Source: Draconibacterium aestuarii
Lineage (GTDB): Bacteria; Bacteroidota; Bacteroidia; Bacteroidales; Prolixibacteraceae
Assembly (NCBI GenBank): GCA_026671195.1
Contig: JAPOHD010000067.1
Coordinates: forward strand, 124,001 to 188,000
Direction of reading: 5' to 3'
DNA length: 64,000 nucleotides
Shown here piece after piece: positions 44,999-55,360 of this stretch. The notes beneath the pieces were generated by a model. That model searched no databases and was not told where the DNA came from. It saw only the letters and a list, made by a program, of their open reading frames with translations. Both the position numbers and the translations under genes were made by a program. The first letter of the stretch is position 1. Every line of letters starts with the position of its first letter.

Positions 44999-46120
44999 TT
45001 ATTTTGTTGATGTTTTGACTAATATTTCATTCAGTCTGTTTTCAAAAGTATTTAATGTATAATTATTAATATATTTTGTATAGGCAGCTTTCCCCATTTC
45101 TTTACGAATGTTAGAATTAGTAATTAAAACCTCTAATCTCTTTGCTAATGCTTCTGAGTTTTTTGATGGAATTAGAAATCCTGTTTTCCATTCATCTACA
45201 ATCTCTGCAATACCTCCTTCAAACGTTGAAATGACGGGCAATTTATTTTGCATTGCTTCCAAAAGTACCAAAGGGAAACATTCCTTGGGATAATAGGTTG
45301 GGAATGCAAAAATATCGGTTTTTGCGAAAAGGGCTTGTTTCTCAACTCCATATTTTTTTCCAACATATTGTATCGTACCATTCATATTTAATGTTCGAAT
45401 TTTGTTTTGAATCTGCTTTTTTGAAATATCTCCTTCGCCACCAACTAGAGTGCAACGAAACCTAAGTTCTTTATCATAAAGTATTTTACACGCGTCAAGT
45501 AATACAAATACGCCTTTAGTTTGAATTAAATTTGATAGATACAGTATTTCAACGTATTTATTCTTTTCTTTTTTTGAAATTTCCCCTTTTATCTTTTTCT
45601 GTTTCTCAGGAATGCCGTTTGGGCAATAATACACAGAGTCTTCTGTTACATATTTTTGAATATCTGGGTATAAATATTTTGAGAGTAAAATGACGTTTGT
45701 GTTTTTAAATACAATTCTGTACAATAAGTTATCAATAAAATGATTTTGTCTGGTACGTACTCCTTTGTTGTGAAGGTGATATATAAGTTTTACTCTAAAT
45801 AGTTTTAAAAGCATAACAGCTATAGAATCTTTATAAAAACCAAGTCCTATGGTTGTAATGGCGAGGTAGCACAATTGCGGCTTAAATCTTATAATTTGCA
45901 CCGATATTTGAAGCAATACAGTAGCGTATGTAAAAAGCTTTTTTATATTCTTTTTACCAATATCATTCATTTTTGTTGATGTACTCAGATTGATGTAACG
46001 ACAATTAAAAGTCGAATTAATAATCAGACTATTTTTAATGTATTGCCCGACAACCGATGAGCCATGAACGGGTGGAGGAACATGAAGAATAAACAAGATT
46101 TTTGTTTTAGCTGAGTTCAT
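44999..46120 (-). CDS. GT4-family glycosyltransferase
   Basis: A 373-residue GT-B protein. The N-domain opens KILFILHVPPPVHGSSVVGQ; the C-domain has LSNLIQTKGVFVLLDACKIL, the LVGGEG turn, YVGKKYGVEKQALFAKTD and the EX7E motif KECFPLVLLEAM with EGGIAEIV after it. It transfers an NDP-sugar to the growing lipid-linked unit on the cytoplasmic side. Its start overlaps the stop of the upstream gene by 4 bp, a sign of translational coupling. Donor and acceptor are unknown. Confidence 0.9.
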   Translation of the reverse strand: MNSAKTKILFILHVPPPVHGSSVVGQYIKNSLIINSTFNCRYINLSTSTKMNDIGKKNIKKLFTYATVLLQISVQIIRFKPQLCYLAITTIGLGFYKDSIAVMLLKLFRVKLIYHLHNKGVRTRQNHFIDNLLYRIVFKNTNVILLSKYLYPDIQKYVTEDSVYYCPNGIPEKQKKIKGEISKKEKNKYVEILYLSNLIQTKGVFVLLDACKILYDKELRFRCTLVGGEGDISKKQIQNKIRTLNMNGTIQYVGKKYGVEKQALFAKTDIFAFPTYYPKECFPLVLLEAMQNKLPVISTFEGGIAEIVDEWKTGFLIPSKNSEALAKRLEVLITNSNIRKEMGKAAYTKYINNYTLNTFENRLNEILVKTSTK

Positions 46121-46998
46121 ATAAATAATTTGTCTTTTAAACGATTAAGAATCGAGTATTTATTGCGTAACTCGTTAGTTATTTGTTCGTTAATGACGGG
46201 GTTTGTGTCGAATTTAAATGTGGTTTGGTTACTCGAATCCAGGTCTGTATAAAATCTATTCGTCTTTTTAGTGTGTGTGGCTTCAAATGTAAAACCAATG
46301 CTTATTAGTTTCGATCGTGATGGAAAAACGGTTAGTGTGTTTTGCTTAAATTGATTATAACACCATCTGATTGCCCATGAATCTATTCTGCCATTCATCT
46401 GATTTTTTAGCATTGAGGGCATATCGCTTCCACCTCTCATAAAACGGCACTGATCCGAAAAATTGTACTTAAAATGATTGTAGTTTTTAACCTCCCAGTC
46501 AACAGAATCCCATCTATTCTTCCATGTTCCCCAACCCCACGATGAGGCTCGATACCCTAAATAAAAGTCTTTGTTGTACGTTTTTAATTTTGGCAAATTC
46601 AAAGAGTATCCTGTTATTGAAAATATTTTAGGATTGTTGACATAAAAATCTAATGCCTGGTTCATAAAATTTAAAAAATTCGGTGCAGTAACTAAATCGT
46701 CTTCTAAAACAATTATCTTTTCATGTTTCCTTATAATTTGGGTTGCTCCATAAATAATTGAGTTTGCAAGGCCCTTGTTATAAGAAGACTCCTCTATTCT
46801 TATCGATTTAAATCCATTAACTGTTCTTAAAAAGTCTCGTATTTTAATTACTTTGTTTTTCGATATTTCGTTTTTCCATCCATCAGAAAAAACATATAAT
46901 TCACTTTCCGATGCCAGATAGTTGTTTTTTAAGGCTTCAATAGTTTGTTGGGTTTCTTTTAACCTGTTGTATGTAAATAAACATATCGGAGCTAACAT
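46117..46998 (-). CDS. GT-A glycosyltransferase, GnT-I/GT2-like
   Basis: A 293-residue protein opening ICLFTYNRLKETQQTIEAL with the GT-A nucleotide fold and IIVLEDDLVTAPNFLNFMN (the metal-binding EDD triplet), and GYRASSWGWGTWKNRWD, a block typical of the GnT-I-like bacterial group. It adds one sugar to the repeat unit. It is tightly coupled to the GT4 gene downstream by a 4-bp overlap. Donor unknown. Confidence 0.85.
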   Translation of the reverse strand: MLAPICLFTYNRLKETQQTIEALKNNYLASESELYVFSDGWKNEISKNKVIKIRDFLRTVNGFKSIRIEESSYNKGLANSIIYGATQIIRKHEKIIVLEDDLVTAPNFLNFMNQALDFYVNNPKIFSITGYSLNLPKLKTYNKDFYLGYRASSWGWGTWKNRWDSVDWEVKNYNHFKYNFSDQCRFMRGGSDMPSMLKNQMNGRIDSWAIRWCYNQFKQNTLTVFPSRSKLISIGFTFEATHTKKTNRFYTDLDSSNQTTFKFDTNPVINEQITNELRNKYSILNRLKDKLFI

Positions 46999-47057
46999 GT
47001 AATTTTATAGTTTAAATTTATAACGATTCAACATATAGTAGATTTCTATATTGAATA

Positions 47058-48296
47058 TTAATTGGTAATATATTCTTCTTGTAAAGTAATGGGAACCAGG
47101 TTTAATTCATCTTCCATCATTTGTTTTAGTGGACCAATTTCAATTTTTACGTCGTTATACATCCCTGAACTGATATCGTCTGATTTGTTAATATTCTTTC
47201 CAATCAAATAATGATAGTCAAGTTTTTTTTTCATTGCAATATCATAGTAGAATCTAAAATCAACGAATTGATCGCCTGATAATTCAAGAACCGTTGTTTG
47301 TCCTTTACAGAAAAGTATATTTGTGAATCCGGCCGTTCCTAACGAAATAATTAATTGGGCGTTAGCAAACAGATCTATTTTTTCCTGAAATGTTAGTCGG
47401 CTTAGAATTACGGTTTCAACATTATACTGCGCCAAAAAACTACTTACTTCATCTTCGTTGACTATTCTGCGTGTGTTTGCATCTTTTCTACTTATGAAAA
47501 ACTTTCTGGTTTTATATTTTGGTTCTTTTCGTGGAGTAAAATCACACGCAAAAAAATCAACAATCCATTGAGGAATATGCCTGTGTTTTCCTCTGGAATA
47601 ACTAGGAGCCAATAATACATCAGCTTTAATATGAGGATGTATTCTCCCATCGATAATTTGATGTTCAGTAATTCCAAGTGCTCTTAATGAATCAATATGA
47701 TAATCATATTCAGTTGTTGGAACATAAAACCAATCAACTTCGTTAAATAATCCTGACTTTTTTAAAATATGGATTTTCGAAATAGAATCGATAAGCCAGT
47801 GAAAGTAGTTTACATAGGAGCCTCCTCCTGCAATGGTGTGAAAAACTGTTCCTTTATAGTAATCAATTTTAGGATAATATTTGCGTTTAAAAATTGTACT
47901 GTCCTTTAACGTTTGTCCATTCTTTAAATGCAGATCAAGCGAAACATCACCGATTATCTTATCATCTGCATCAAAAATTGCAGTGGTATAAAAATAATCT
48001 GCCAGTATTCTACCATTCTTTATTTTTAATATATATTTTGCTGATTCGGTAATTGTTGGATAATAGGTTAAATATTTCGAAGATACTTTTAATAAAGAAT
48101 CCGGAATATCTAATTCTGAAATTGTCTCGGGATATACTTCGTAATAAAGTTTACCTGATTCTGTATTTTTCTGTAAATAGTCTTTTATCGTTAGATGAAC
48201 ACCTTTGGGCCTGCAACTAAAGTTGTGATAGATGAAATTATGCATGTATCTTTTCCAAAATAATGAACTCTTTTTTTTTAATTTATTAATAATCAT
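47058..48296 (-). CDS. GT61-family glycosyltransferase
   Basis: A 412-residue protein with the glycosyltransferase 61 block AGGGSYVNYFHWLIDSISKI (about residue 150), RIIVNEDEVSSFL-like turns and QLIISLGTAGFTNILFCK (the SxxGAxxxN-like nucleotide loop). GT61 members in bacteria include capsule xylosyl- or related transferases. It sits alone between 60-bp and 140-bp gaps. Specificity not known. Confidence 0.82.
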   Translation of the reverse strand: MIINKLKKKSSLFWKRYMHNFIYHNFSCRPKGVHLTIKDYLQKNTESGKLYYEVYPETISELDIPDSLLKVSSKYLTYYPTITESAKYILKIKNGRILADYFYTTAIFDADDKIIGDVSLDLHLKNGQTLKDSTIFKRKYYPKIDYYKGTVFHTIAGGGSYVNYFHWLIDSISKIHILKKSGLFNEVDWFYVPTTEYDYHIDSLRALGITEHQIIDGRIHPHIKADVLLAPSYSRGKHRHIPQWIVDFFACDFTPRKEPKYKTRKFFISRKDANTRRIVNEDEVSSFLAQYNVETVILSRLTFQEKIDLFANAQLIISLGTAGFTNILFCKGQTTVLELSGDQFVDFRFYYDIAMKKKLDYHYLIGKNINKSDDISSGMYNDVKIEIGPLKQMMEDELNLVPITLQEEYITN

Positions 48297-48437
48297 ATGA
48301 CAGACTTTTGTTAGGTGATTGGTTATACGTTTTGGCAGTAATTGCTACTACGTTGTAATTTTTGATATTAGCAGAAATAATTGGCATTCTGACAGTAAGT
48401 TAGTCGTTCCGTTAAAATGAATGATGTTGATAGTATT

Positions 48438-49298
48438 TTATGAGTTAAATATTTTCCTATTCAGATATTTATAAGTTTGCTTTGTTATGCTTAACATGGT
48501 TTTTACAGGCCCCTCAATTTTTAGTGAAAATAACAATGGGCTTTGAAGCTTATTTGAAAGCTTTTCTAATTCATTTATTGGGTAATTTATAACATAGTTT
48601 AAACTTGATTTCAAGAATGGTATTCCATGATGACTTGTTCTGAATGGAATATAATTTACCTGCAAATCTGATACATGTTTAAATTGGTTAACATCGCAGG
48701 CAGAACGATTTGAAAAGAAATAGAATATTTTGGAGCCGTTAACATATGGTCGAAGACTGTAATATTTATTTATAGCAGGATTATCTTTTTCTCTAAAAAT
48801 TATAGGATCTGTTTTTTGCGTTGATCTTTTTAGTAAATCATTCAATAAAAACTGTCCATTAAATGAATATATCGTTTCAGCATTAAGTAAGGACCCAAAT
48901 AAAACTGCAGCAAAACCACCTGCAGAACTGCCAATTGCAATCGTTTTATATCCTTTTGTTTCGGTTCTAAGAAACTCAACAACTTTTTCAATACTATTTA
49001 ACTTTTCATTTATTCCATTCAAATACCATTGTTTTTTTATGTCTCTGATAAAAATATGCTTTGAGCCTCTCTTTACTCTCGTGTTGTACCACTCAAATCT
49101 GTTTCTTTCAACTATTTGTACTTTGAACATATGAACGTTGTTGGGATAATATATGTCGTTACTGCTAAAGTATATTGCACAATACTTATCAGGAGAATCA
49201 ACATTCTCATCGTATTCAATCAAATAATTTGGATTGAATCGGAATGTATTGGTAATTATTTTAGAATCAGTTTGAAAAACAAAATTTACTGTTTCCAT
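48438..49298 (-). CDS. alpha/beta-hydrolase-like protein in the polysaccharide locus
   Basis: A 286-residue cytoplasmic protein. The nucleophile elbow TIAIGSSAGGFAAVLFGSLL centres on Ser125, and a late His (RTSHHGIPFLKSS, about residue 228) fits the triad. The start of the protein (FIRDIKKQWYLNG before the elbow) resembles uncharacterised proteins of Bacteroidota capsule loci. Deacylase, acyl transferase or polymer-release roles are all possible. It overlaps the upstream GT2 gene by 13 bp, so it belongs to the operon. Family not securely named. Confidence 0.65.
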   Translation of the reverse strand: METVNFVFQTDSKIITNTFRFNPNYLIEYDENVDSPDKYCAIYFSSNDIYYPNNVHMFKVQIVERNRFEWYNTRVKRGSKHIFIRDIKKQWYLNGINEKLNSIEKVVEFLRTETKGYKTIAIGSSAGGFAAVLFGSLLNAETIYSFNGQFLLNDLLKRSTQKTDPIIFREKDNPAINKYYSLRPYVNGSKIFYFFSNRSACDVNQFKHVSDLQVNYIPFRTSHHGIPFLKSSLNYVINYPINELEKLSNKLQSPLLFSLKIEGPVKTMLSITKQTYKYLNRKIFNS

Positions 49299-50119
49299 AA
49301 GCTGGGATAAAAAGCTCTAAAATGTATCGATAAAAAATGTTTTAATGCACTCAACAAACCAAAATGGCGTGAATCGAATATGAAATAATATTTTGGGTGG
49401 CTATTACCAAGCGGAGAATATAAAACCTTTAGTCTGGTTAAAAGGTCATATTTAGGGTAACACCATTTGGGTAAAGATGGATTGCTTTCGCAAATACCTA
49501 AATACCCAGGGGAGACTATTGTTTGAATACCCAATTTTTTTGCTCTTAGAGAATAGTCGAAATCGCCAATTGCATGTGGAAATACAGGATCGAGATAACC
49601 AACTTTTAAAAACACATGCTTTGAGATTAAAACCAGATTTCCATTACAAAGTGAACACAACCGGGTACTGTTATTCGGTGTTAAAATTTTTCCGTTTCGA
49701 TCCCTTCCTCCATAAGTAGGAATTTCTTCATTTTTTGATCGCAATGTGCCACAAATAATAGATTTTGGATATTCACGAGCAGTGTGCAAAAGTGATTTTA
49801 ATGACGTAGGATATAAAATTACATCATCATTTAACCAAACATAATAGTCGTATTCGTAATGTTGAGCTGCAGTGGTCCAGGCTAAATACATTCCTTTATT
49901 CCAGTAAAGATTTCCGTTCCCAACAATTATCTTTACCTGAGGAAATTCTTTTCTAACAGCGTCACTAGTACCGTCGATCGATCCATCATCTACCAGAAAT
50001 ACCTCGAACTGATAGTTTTCAAATAAGCTCACTTTAAATAAGTACTTCAGACAATTTAATGTTTTTTGTCGCCGATTGTGGCAAGTAATCAATATTGCAA
50101 TTTTATAGGTATTTATCAT
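49286..50119 (-). CDS. GT2-family glycosyltransferase
   Basis: A 277-residue GT-A protein: ILITCHNRRQKTLNCLKYLF, EVFLVDDGSIDGTSDAVRKE, GNGNLYWNKGMYLAW and the YVWLNDDV metal site. GNLYWNKG resembles rhamnosyltransferase-like GT2 proteins. The later IGDFDYSLRAKKLGI block supports this. It lies between the polymerase gene (4-bp overlap) and the hydrolase-like gene (13-bp overlap). Confidence 0.9.
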   Translation of the reverse strand: MINTYKIAILITCHNRRQKTLNCLKYLFKVSLFENYQFEVFLVDDGSIDGTSDAVRKEFPQVKIIVGNGNLYWNKGMYLAWTTAAQHYEYDYYVWLNDDVILYPTSLKSLLHTAREYPKSIICGTLRSKNEEIPTYGGRDRNGKILTPNNSTRLCSLCNGNLVLISKHVFLKVGYLDPVFPHAIGDFDYSLRAKKLGIQTIVSPGYLGICESNPSLPKWCYPKYDLLTRLKVLYSPLGNSHPKYYFIFDSRHFGLLSALKHFLSIHFRAFYPSLWKQ

Positions 50120-51429
50120 AGTCGCTGATCAAATTCTGGAGTAATTTTTGGCTGTAATTTTTGTAGTGTATATGCTTGATAAGCACTGAAATATCTTTTT
50201 TCAAAGATTGCTCTAACCCATAACTTCACTTCTAAATTATTCATTTTCCTAAAGGAAGCAGAATAACAGGCTCCAATCATTAACCAAATTACCAAATAAT
50301 TTAAATCAAATGCATACGGATCTTCTACCCAAGCATAGGCCCAGCGAAAGGCAACAAACAGGCCAATTAATTTGATATAGATATTATTGGAATGATTTAT
50401 TGCAAGACTGGACGCCTGAAAGAAAACAAGAAAATAAAGAATTATTCCTATAATACCGGTCCAGGTAAATACATTAAGAATATTTGCTTCATTTCGTCCT
50501 CTTTCTTTTCTCTCTTTAATTAAATCGGTTACAAAAATATTGGTATCATTACCTCTAGCTGGAGTACGCCCTAAAAGCCAGTAGTTATTTTCTAATGCTG
50601 ATTCTAATACTTCCTGGTAAAGTGGAGTTCGCGTGTCTGATGTCAGATCTTGTTTCATTTGTACTCCATTCTGGTATTCTGTTGTTGTTTCAAAATCACT
50701 GTGGATATATTCGTCCATTTTGAATACATTGAATATCCCGTTAATAGCTAAGACGAAGAAAACCCAGGGAGCAAACATAACAACCTTTTGAATTGTCCTA
50801 ATAGCCGTATTAGCCCATGGAAAGATTCTGATATAATAGAATGAAATTAGTATAAACGGCATTCCATATTTGAAGATGAAACTCCTTGTTCCTAAATCGC
50901 TGATAATAGCAAAAATCGTTATAAATAGAATAAGTCCTTTCCATCGGAAGTTTAGTGCAGGTAAAAATAACATCAATAAAGTGACAGGAAATAAATACCA
51001 GGCCCAGGCCCCTATAGGTAATATGGGAAATATAACAATTGCAAAAGGAAGCGTGTATTTCAAAAAGAATGCTAATATTGACTGTAAGCTCTCTTTATTT
51101 GTTGCTGCATAAATTACAATAGGGATTAGTAAATTGAATAGGTTTTTTATTAGTTCTTTCCACTCCCAATAATAATTAGCAAAAAATATCCCTCGTACCA
51201 AACTAATAATATTCCATATAATATACCATTTCACAATTTGAGTAGCTTGCCTATTTTCCTTTTCAAATAGAAAGAAGCTAGCCATCCAAAAGCTAAAAAC
51301 GATTAATGCTTGTATAATCCACCAAATAGATGTGGTCCCCAGCGGAATTTTTGAGAATCGTTCAATCGAGATTATCGCAATAGGGAATATGGTAAATGGG
51401 ATGATTCTAGACAACAGATATTTAGGCAT
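50116..51429 (-). CDS. Wzy-type polymerase / O-antigen ligase-like membrane protein
   Basis: A 437-residue polytopic protein with about ten hydrophobic helices and a large periplasmic loop (about residues 220-310; TSDTRTPLYQEVLESALENN, LLGRTPARGNDTN). The Arg-rich loop followed by a hydrophobic C-terminal half is the Wzy/O-antigen ligase arrangement. It would join repeat units delivered by the flippase in the periplasm. Overlaps the GT2 gene by 4 bp. Assignment is from topology, as this family is too diverged for motif proof. Confidence 0.75.
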   Translation of the reverse strand: MPKYLLSRIIPFTIFPIAIISIERFSKIPLGTTSIWWIIQALIVFSFWMASFFLFEKENRQATQIVKWYIIWNIISLVRGIFFANYYWEWKELIKNLFNLLIPIVIYAATNKESLQSILAFFLKYTLPFAIVIFPILPIGAWAWYLFPVTLLMLFLPALNFRWKGLILFITIFAIISDLGTRSFIFKYGMPFILISFYYIRIFPWANTAIRTIQKVVMFAPWVFFVLAINGIFNVFKMDEYIHSDFETTTEYQNGVQMKQDLTSDTRTPLYQEVLESALENNYWLLGRTPARGNDTNIFVTDLIKERKERGRNEANILNVFTWTGIIGIILYFLVFFQASSLAINHSNNIYIKLIGLFVAFRWAYAWVEDPYAFDLNYLVIWLMIGACYSASFRKMNNLEVKLWVRAIFEKRYFSAYQAYTLQKLQPKITPEFDQRL

Positions 51430-51474
51430 GAAAAATACTGTAATTATGTTGAAAAATACGTTGAAGTTTACTTT

Positions 51475-52791
51475 TTATAGAATTGCAGGAACTGTTTTTT
51501 TTTCTGAAACCGGATAAGTATTTTCTGCAATTAATGAATTATTAATTCCAACTATATTGGAATAAATCTGATATAATTGTTTTCCATTTTTAGCTCTATT
51601 ATGTCGTTCCCCAGCACTTATTCTTCCATTCTTCGATAATTCCTGAGCTAATTGATCATCTGAAAATACTTTACAGATATGGGATGCCAGCATTTCTATC
51701 TCTTCGAATCTATATAACAGACCATCTTTCCCATGTTCAATCATGTCAGGAGTCCCTCCGGCATATGATGCGATACATGGGACACCTAAAATTTGAGCTT
51801 CACCAACCGAATTTGGACTATTTTCAATTGCGGAAGAACTAATAAATAGATGTGAATCAATATATTGCTGACACATAGTTTCCTCTGTAAGTAAACCGAG
51901 AAAATGAATATAGCCAGTTAATTTTAATTTTCCGATTAACGTATTTATGTACTTCCCATACCCGTTGATTTTTAATCCTCTATTCGTGAAAAAATTATTT
52001 CCGGCAACATATACTTTTGTGTCGGGGAAATATTTAAGAACCATTGGTAAGGCTTTAATAAATTTATGAAATCCCTTTATTGGGTAATAGGCCTGACTGA
52101 GGAATATGCTATTTCGTCTGCAACGGTTTATCGACCATTGCCTTTCATAAAATGATTGACGTAAAGATTCGTTGCAAAAGTGATAATTTATATTGGGATT
52201 AATAGCTAATGAGTGATCTCTGTCCCATGATGTTCGTCCCGAAATGTGATCTATTTCTTTGATGAGGGATATTTCAGATGCGCTACGCTTAGACATTTCT
52301 CTGTAATGATGAAACATTGTATCTAATCTTACAATATCTCTTAGTGTAATAGATTTAATTATTTCGGATAATTTTATGTCAGCAAAATAATACCGTGTAA
52401 TAGCACTTACTAAACCTTGAATTGATACTAAAACATTTTCGGGACCACATGCTTTAACGAATGCATATGAGTGAGAGTATTCGGTACCATGTATGTGTAT
52501 AATGTCAGGCTGAAATTCGTTTTTTATGCGTTGCCAAAAAATTGCATTTTTTCGATGATTAAGATTTTCTCCGATTTTATATGGGATGATAAAATGCGTG
52601 ATTCCATTTTTATTGATTTGAGTAAACTTATTAACAAAACTGCAAGATGCAACTGCAAGTTTAATGTTATTCCCTTGATAGAAAAGTGATTGGGCAGCTG
52701 AACTGACGTAGCCTACTGTAACAGAAGCTTGTATTTTTAGTTCAGAATAAACTTCGGGGAAAGGTGTATTGGTGATCCAAAGTACTTTCAT
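51475..52791 (-). CDS. GT4-family glycosyltransferase
   Basis: A 438-residue GT-B protein. It has WITNTPFPEVYSEL at the start, IIHIHGTEYSHSYAFVKACG, AYYPIKGFHKFIKALPMVL at the C-domain opening and SSAIENSPNSVGEAQILGVP (EX7E) with SYAGGTPDMI following. The C-domain is followed by a stretch ending NSLIAENTYPV. It adds a sugar to the repeat unit. It lies 45 bp from the polymerase gene. A ten-A run upstream of its start is visible on the + strand. Confidence 0.88.
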   Translation of the reverse strand: MKVLWITNTPFPEVYSELKIQASVTVGYVSSAAQSLFYQGNNIKLAVASCSFVNKFTQINKNGITHFIIPYKIGENLNHRKNAIFWQRIKNEFQPDIIHIHGTEYSHSYAFVKACGPENVLVSIQGLVSAITRYYFADIKLSEIIKSITLRDIVRLDTMFHHYREMSKRSASEISLIKEIDHISGRTSWDRDHSLAINPNINYHFCNESLRQSFYERQWSINRCRRNSIFLSQAYYPIKGFHKFIKALPMVLKYFPDTKVYVAGNNFFTNRGLKINGYGKYINTLIGKLKLTGYIHFLGLLTEETMCQQYIDSHLFISSSAIENSPNSVGEAQILGVPCIASYAGGTPDMIEHGKDGLLYRFEEIEMLASHICKVFSDDQLAQELSKNGRISAGERHNRAKNGKQLYQIYSNIVGINNSLIAENTYPVSEKKTVPAIL

Positions 52792-52865
52792 AAAAAAAAA
52801 ATAATTGTATTATAAATGCCATATTGTTACACAATAGGTATATTTTAATTTTGACGGAGTAAAGT

Positions 52866-53681
52866 TTAATTCCATATTTCCGAAATGTGTTTAAATGATG
52901 ATAATTCAATTTCCTTATTTGGATTTTCAATGAAATTTAGTGGTGTATTTCCGTAATAAGATGCCCAACCTGAAAAAGTGGATGGCGGTCCGATAATGTA
53001 ATCTGAAATACTCAAACCATATAAATCCTTGGTTGGAGTGGAATTGGTTATGATAAAACAATTACAATCTGTAAATAAAGACAAATCAATTTTCTCGTTA
53101 CTAGAAATAAAGAAGGCGATGGAACGTCCGGGGAATAATCGCTTAATGTTCAGCATTAATTCGTGGTATTGTTCTTCAGTGTAACAATATTTTCCGTGTA
53201 GCCAAATCCTATAATCACCGTAGCGTAGATGAACTCCACAAATAAGATCAAAGTCGGTTCTTTTGCTTTCGAAAATAGAATTAACCTCTGACATTATTTG
53301 AAAGCGAGGTGTAAATAGCTGTTTTAGTTTAATTTCATGGATGAATCTTTTTTTACTTTTATATGAACCTGTGGCAGCTTTTATAAAACGTACAGATGGA
53401 AATATTTTAAATAGATATAGTAAAAATCTCAGACTATACGTGTTTCCTAATACCTTTTGTAAAAACTTGATATACGTATCGTATCCTACCAATTTGACTA
53501 GGATATCAGAATAGAATGGAAATTTCAGAATATTTAAATTTCTTAAATGAGGATAATCTTTAAAAGATACATCAGGAGCAAGAATGACTATTTTTTCTCC
53601 GGTTTCAAAACTATCAGCTATAAAATTCAAATAGGTGAAGAACCTGTTACATGTTTGACCTTCAGCATGAAGAATTATCAT
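52866..53681 (-). CDS. GT11 fucosyltransferase-like protein
   Basis: A 271-residue protein from MIILHAEGQTCNRFFTYLNF. I set the start at 53681 because the 28 residues before it form an unrelated hydrophobic stretch. HLRYGDYRIWLHGKYCYTEE is the HxRxGDY motif of alpha-1,2-fucosyltransferases (GT11), and SISDYIIGPPSTFSGWASYYG matches their acceptor/GDP block. The family transfers fucose from GDP-fucose. The HxRR form is changed to HLRYG, so fucose specificity is only suggested. Confidence 0.7.
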   Translation of the reverse strand: MIILHAEGQTCNRFFTYLNFIADSFETGEKIVILAPDVSFKDYPHLRNLNILKFPFYSDILVKLVGYDTYIKFLQKVLGNTYSLRFLLYLFKIFPSVRFIKAATGSYKSKKRFIHEIKLKQLFTPRFQIMSEVNSIFESKRTDFDLICGVHLRYGDYRIWLHGKYCYTEEQYHELMLNIKRLFPGRSIAFFISSNEKIDLSLFTDCNCFIITNSTPTKDLYGLSISDYIIGPPSTFSGWASYYGNTPLNFIENPNKEIELSSFKHISEIWN

Positions 53682-53809
53682 AGTTGAGTTGTTTGAGTAT
53701 AAAATAATAAGTTGGAAAAGAAGGACAATTATTAGGCATCTAAGCTTATTTGATTGCGCAAGCAATATTTTAACAGTTGTGAAGTATTATTTTTTGCCTA
53801 AAACATGAA

Positions 53810-55360
53810 TCATGTCCGGGCAATGATATATCTATTTTTTATTTTTCTTACAACCCTAAAATATATTGAAATAACCAATTGCTTTTCGTTCTCTTTCAAT
53901 CCTATTAAGAATAAGAATAAGATAAATGCGATTGTATTGATAAAAGTTACTAATAGAAGTCGAATAATGCCCGGATCCATAATAAATAGTGGAATACTTG
54001 CAAGTATGAAAGTTAATATTGAAGCACTCATACAGCGTGAAACAACATTTACTAAAAAATCTTTTATGGAAAGACCTCCTAAACGTTTAATAAAATAAAC
54101 ACTAATAATAGAAAGTGCTATATAGACTGCAATAAATACGAAATAAAGATATTCGGGTGGAGCACCAAATTTAAAAAGCACGTAACTAGCAGGAAGCAAT
54201 AATGCCCATATAACTGAATTCCACGAGCTAAACTGTTTAATATTTCCAATAGCACTTATGGCTGTAGGAAAAGTAACTGTTAATTGACCAATGTACATTG
54301 CAATTAGCCTTAATCTACAAAATTCGATAGAATATTCAGGAACATCTTTTAACCACAATTTTAGTATAAAAGGCATTTCAAGTAAAGCCGGTATTGCAAA
54401 AAAGGCAAGTAAAAAAAAAGACAACTTGTTGCCTGTCATCGATGCTTCTAACATTTGGTAACGATTTTTCCCTCCTTCACTTTTTACTATAACCGGATTA
54501 AGTGCTTTAAGCATAGTATTTGAAAATGCCATCAATTGGCCTGAAACTTGGGCGGCAATACCTTGTGCAGCATTAACTACGACCCCGAAAAATGAATTCA
54601 GAAGAACTGAAATTCCTTGCATCGTAATTAAACTTGCAGAACTACTTAACAAGGACCATCCAGCAAAACTGGTCATTTGAAAAAAGAGTGATTTATTAAA
54701 ATATTTTCTAAAATTGAATTGAACTTCATTGTACTTGTTATGACAATATATACCACGAATGACCAAAAGAAGGATGGATAGTGTGACCATTAAGAACCCA
54801 TAAATAATTAATTTGTCGATTGAAATAAAACTGATGTATATTGCAATTGCTAATTTTACAATGGACTCAATAATTCCCAGTATTGCAACCACAAGCATGT
54901 TTTCATGTGCATTGATGACAGCATCATATGGAACAGAAATAATGATTAAAAAGGTACTAATAAGCATAAACTGAAAGATCAGTTTTGCTGCGTATATTCT
55001 TTCAGGTGGAATATCTAAGATTTCATTGAATAAAAAGTAACCAAGAATTTCGAGTAATATTATTACAATAATGGCAATAATAAAATGTAATATTACACTA
55101 ACATTAAAGATGTATTTTTGCTTTTTTAGATCTTCTTCTCCCTGAGCATAAGACATAAAGCGTTGTGTTGCCGCCGCCATCGCTAAATTCAAAAAAGTTA
55201 ACATTGCAATGCTGCCTCCTACAAGGTTGAATATGCCAAAGTCATTTTCTCCCAGTGCGGCCAAAATTAGTCTAGTAACATAAAGAGAAATAAAAACAGT
55301 AATGGTCATTCTTCCATAAAGAATACCAGTATTTACTGCCACACGTTTTGCAGGTTGCAT
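53810..55360 (-). CDS. Wzx-type oligosaccharide flippase
   Basis: A 516-residue membrane protein with about twelve to fourteen hydrophobic helices and the PST/MATE start (GRMTITVFISLYVTRLILAA, LGENDFGIFNLVGG). It carries the lipid-linked repeat unit across the inner membrane to the polymerase. It follows the T9SS cargo gene region after a 230-400 bp gap. An A9 run (54411-54419 region, + strand) lies within the gene. Confidence 0.88.
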   Translation of the reverse strand: MQPAKRVAVNTGILYGRMTITVFISLYVTRLILAALGENDFGIFNLVGGSIAMLTFLNLAMAAATQRFMSYAQGEEDLKKQKYIFNVSVILHFIIAIIVIILLEILGYFLFNEILDIPPERIYAAKLIFQFMLISTFLIIISVPYDAVINAHENMLVVAILGIIESIVKLAIAIYISFISIDKLIIYGFLMVTLSILLLVIRGIYCHNKYNEVQFNFRKYFNKSLFFQMTSFAGWSLLSSSASLITMQGISVLLNSFFGVVVNAAQGIAAQVSGQLMAFSNTMLKALNPVIVKSEGGKNRYQMLEASMTGNKLSFFLLAFFAIPALLEMPFILKLWLKDVPEYSIEFCRLRLIAMYIGQLTVTFPTAISAIGNIKQFSSWNSVIWALLLPASYVLFKFGAPPEYLYFVFIAVYIALSIISVYFIKRLGGLSIKDFLVNVVSRCMSASILTFILASIPLFIMDPGIIRLLLVTFINTIAFILFLFLIGLKENEKQLVISIYFRVVRKIKNRYIIART

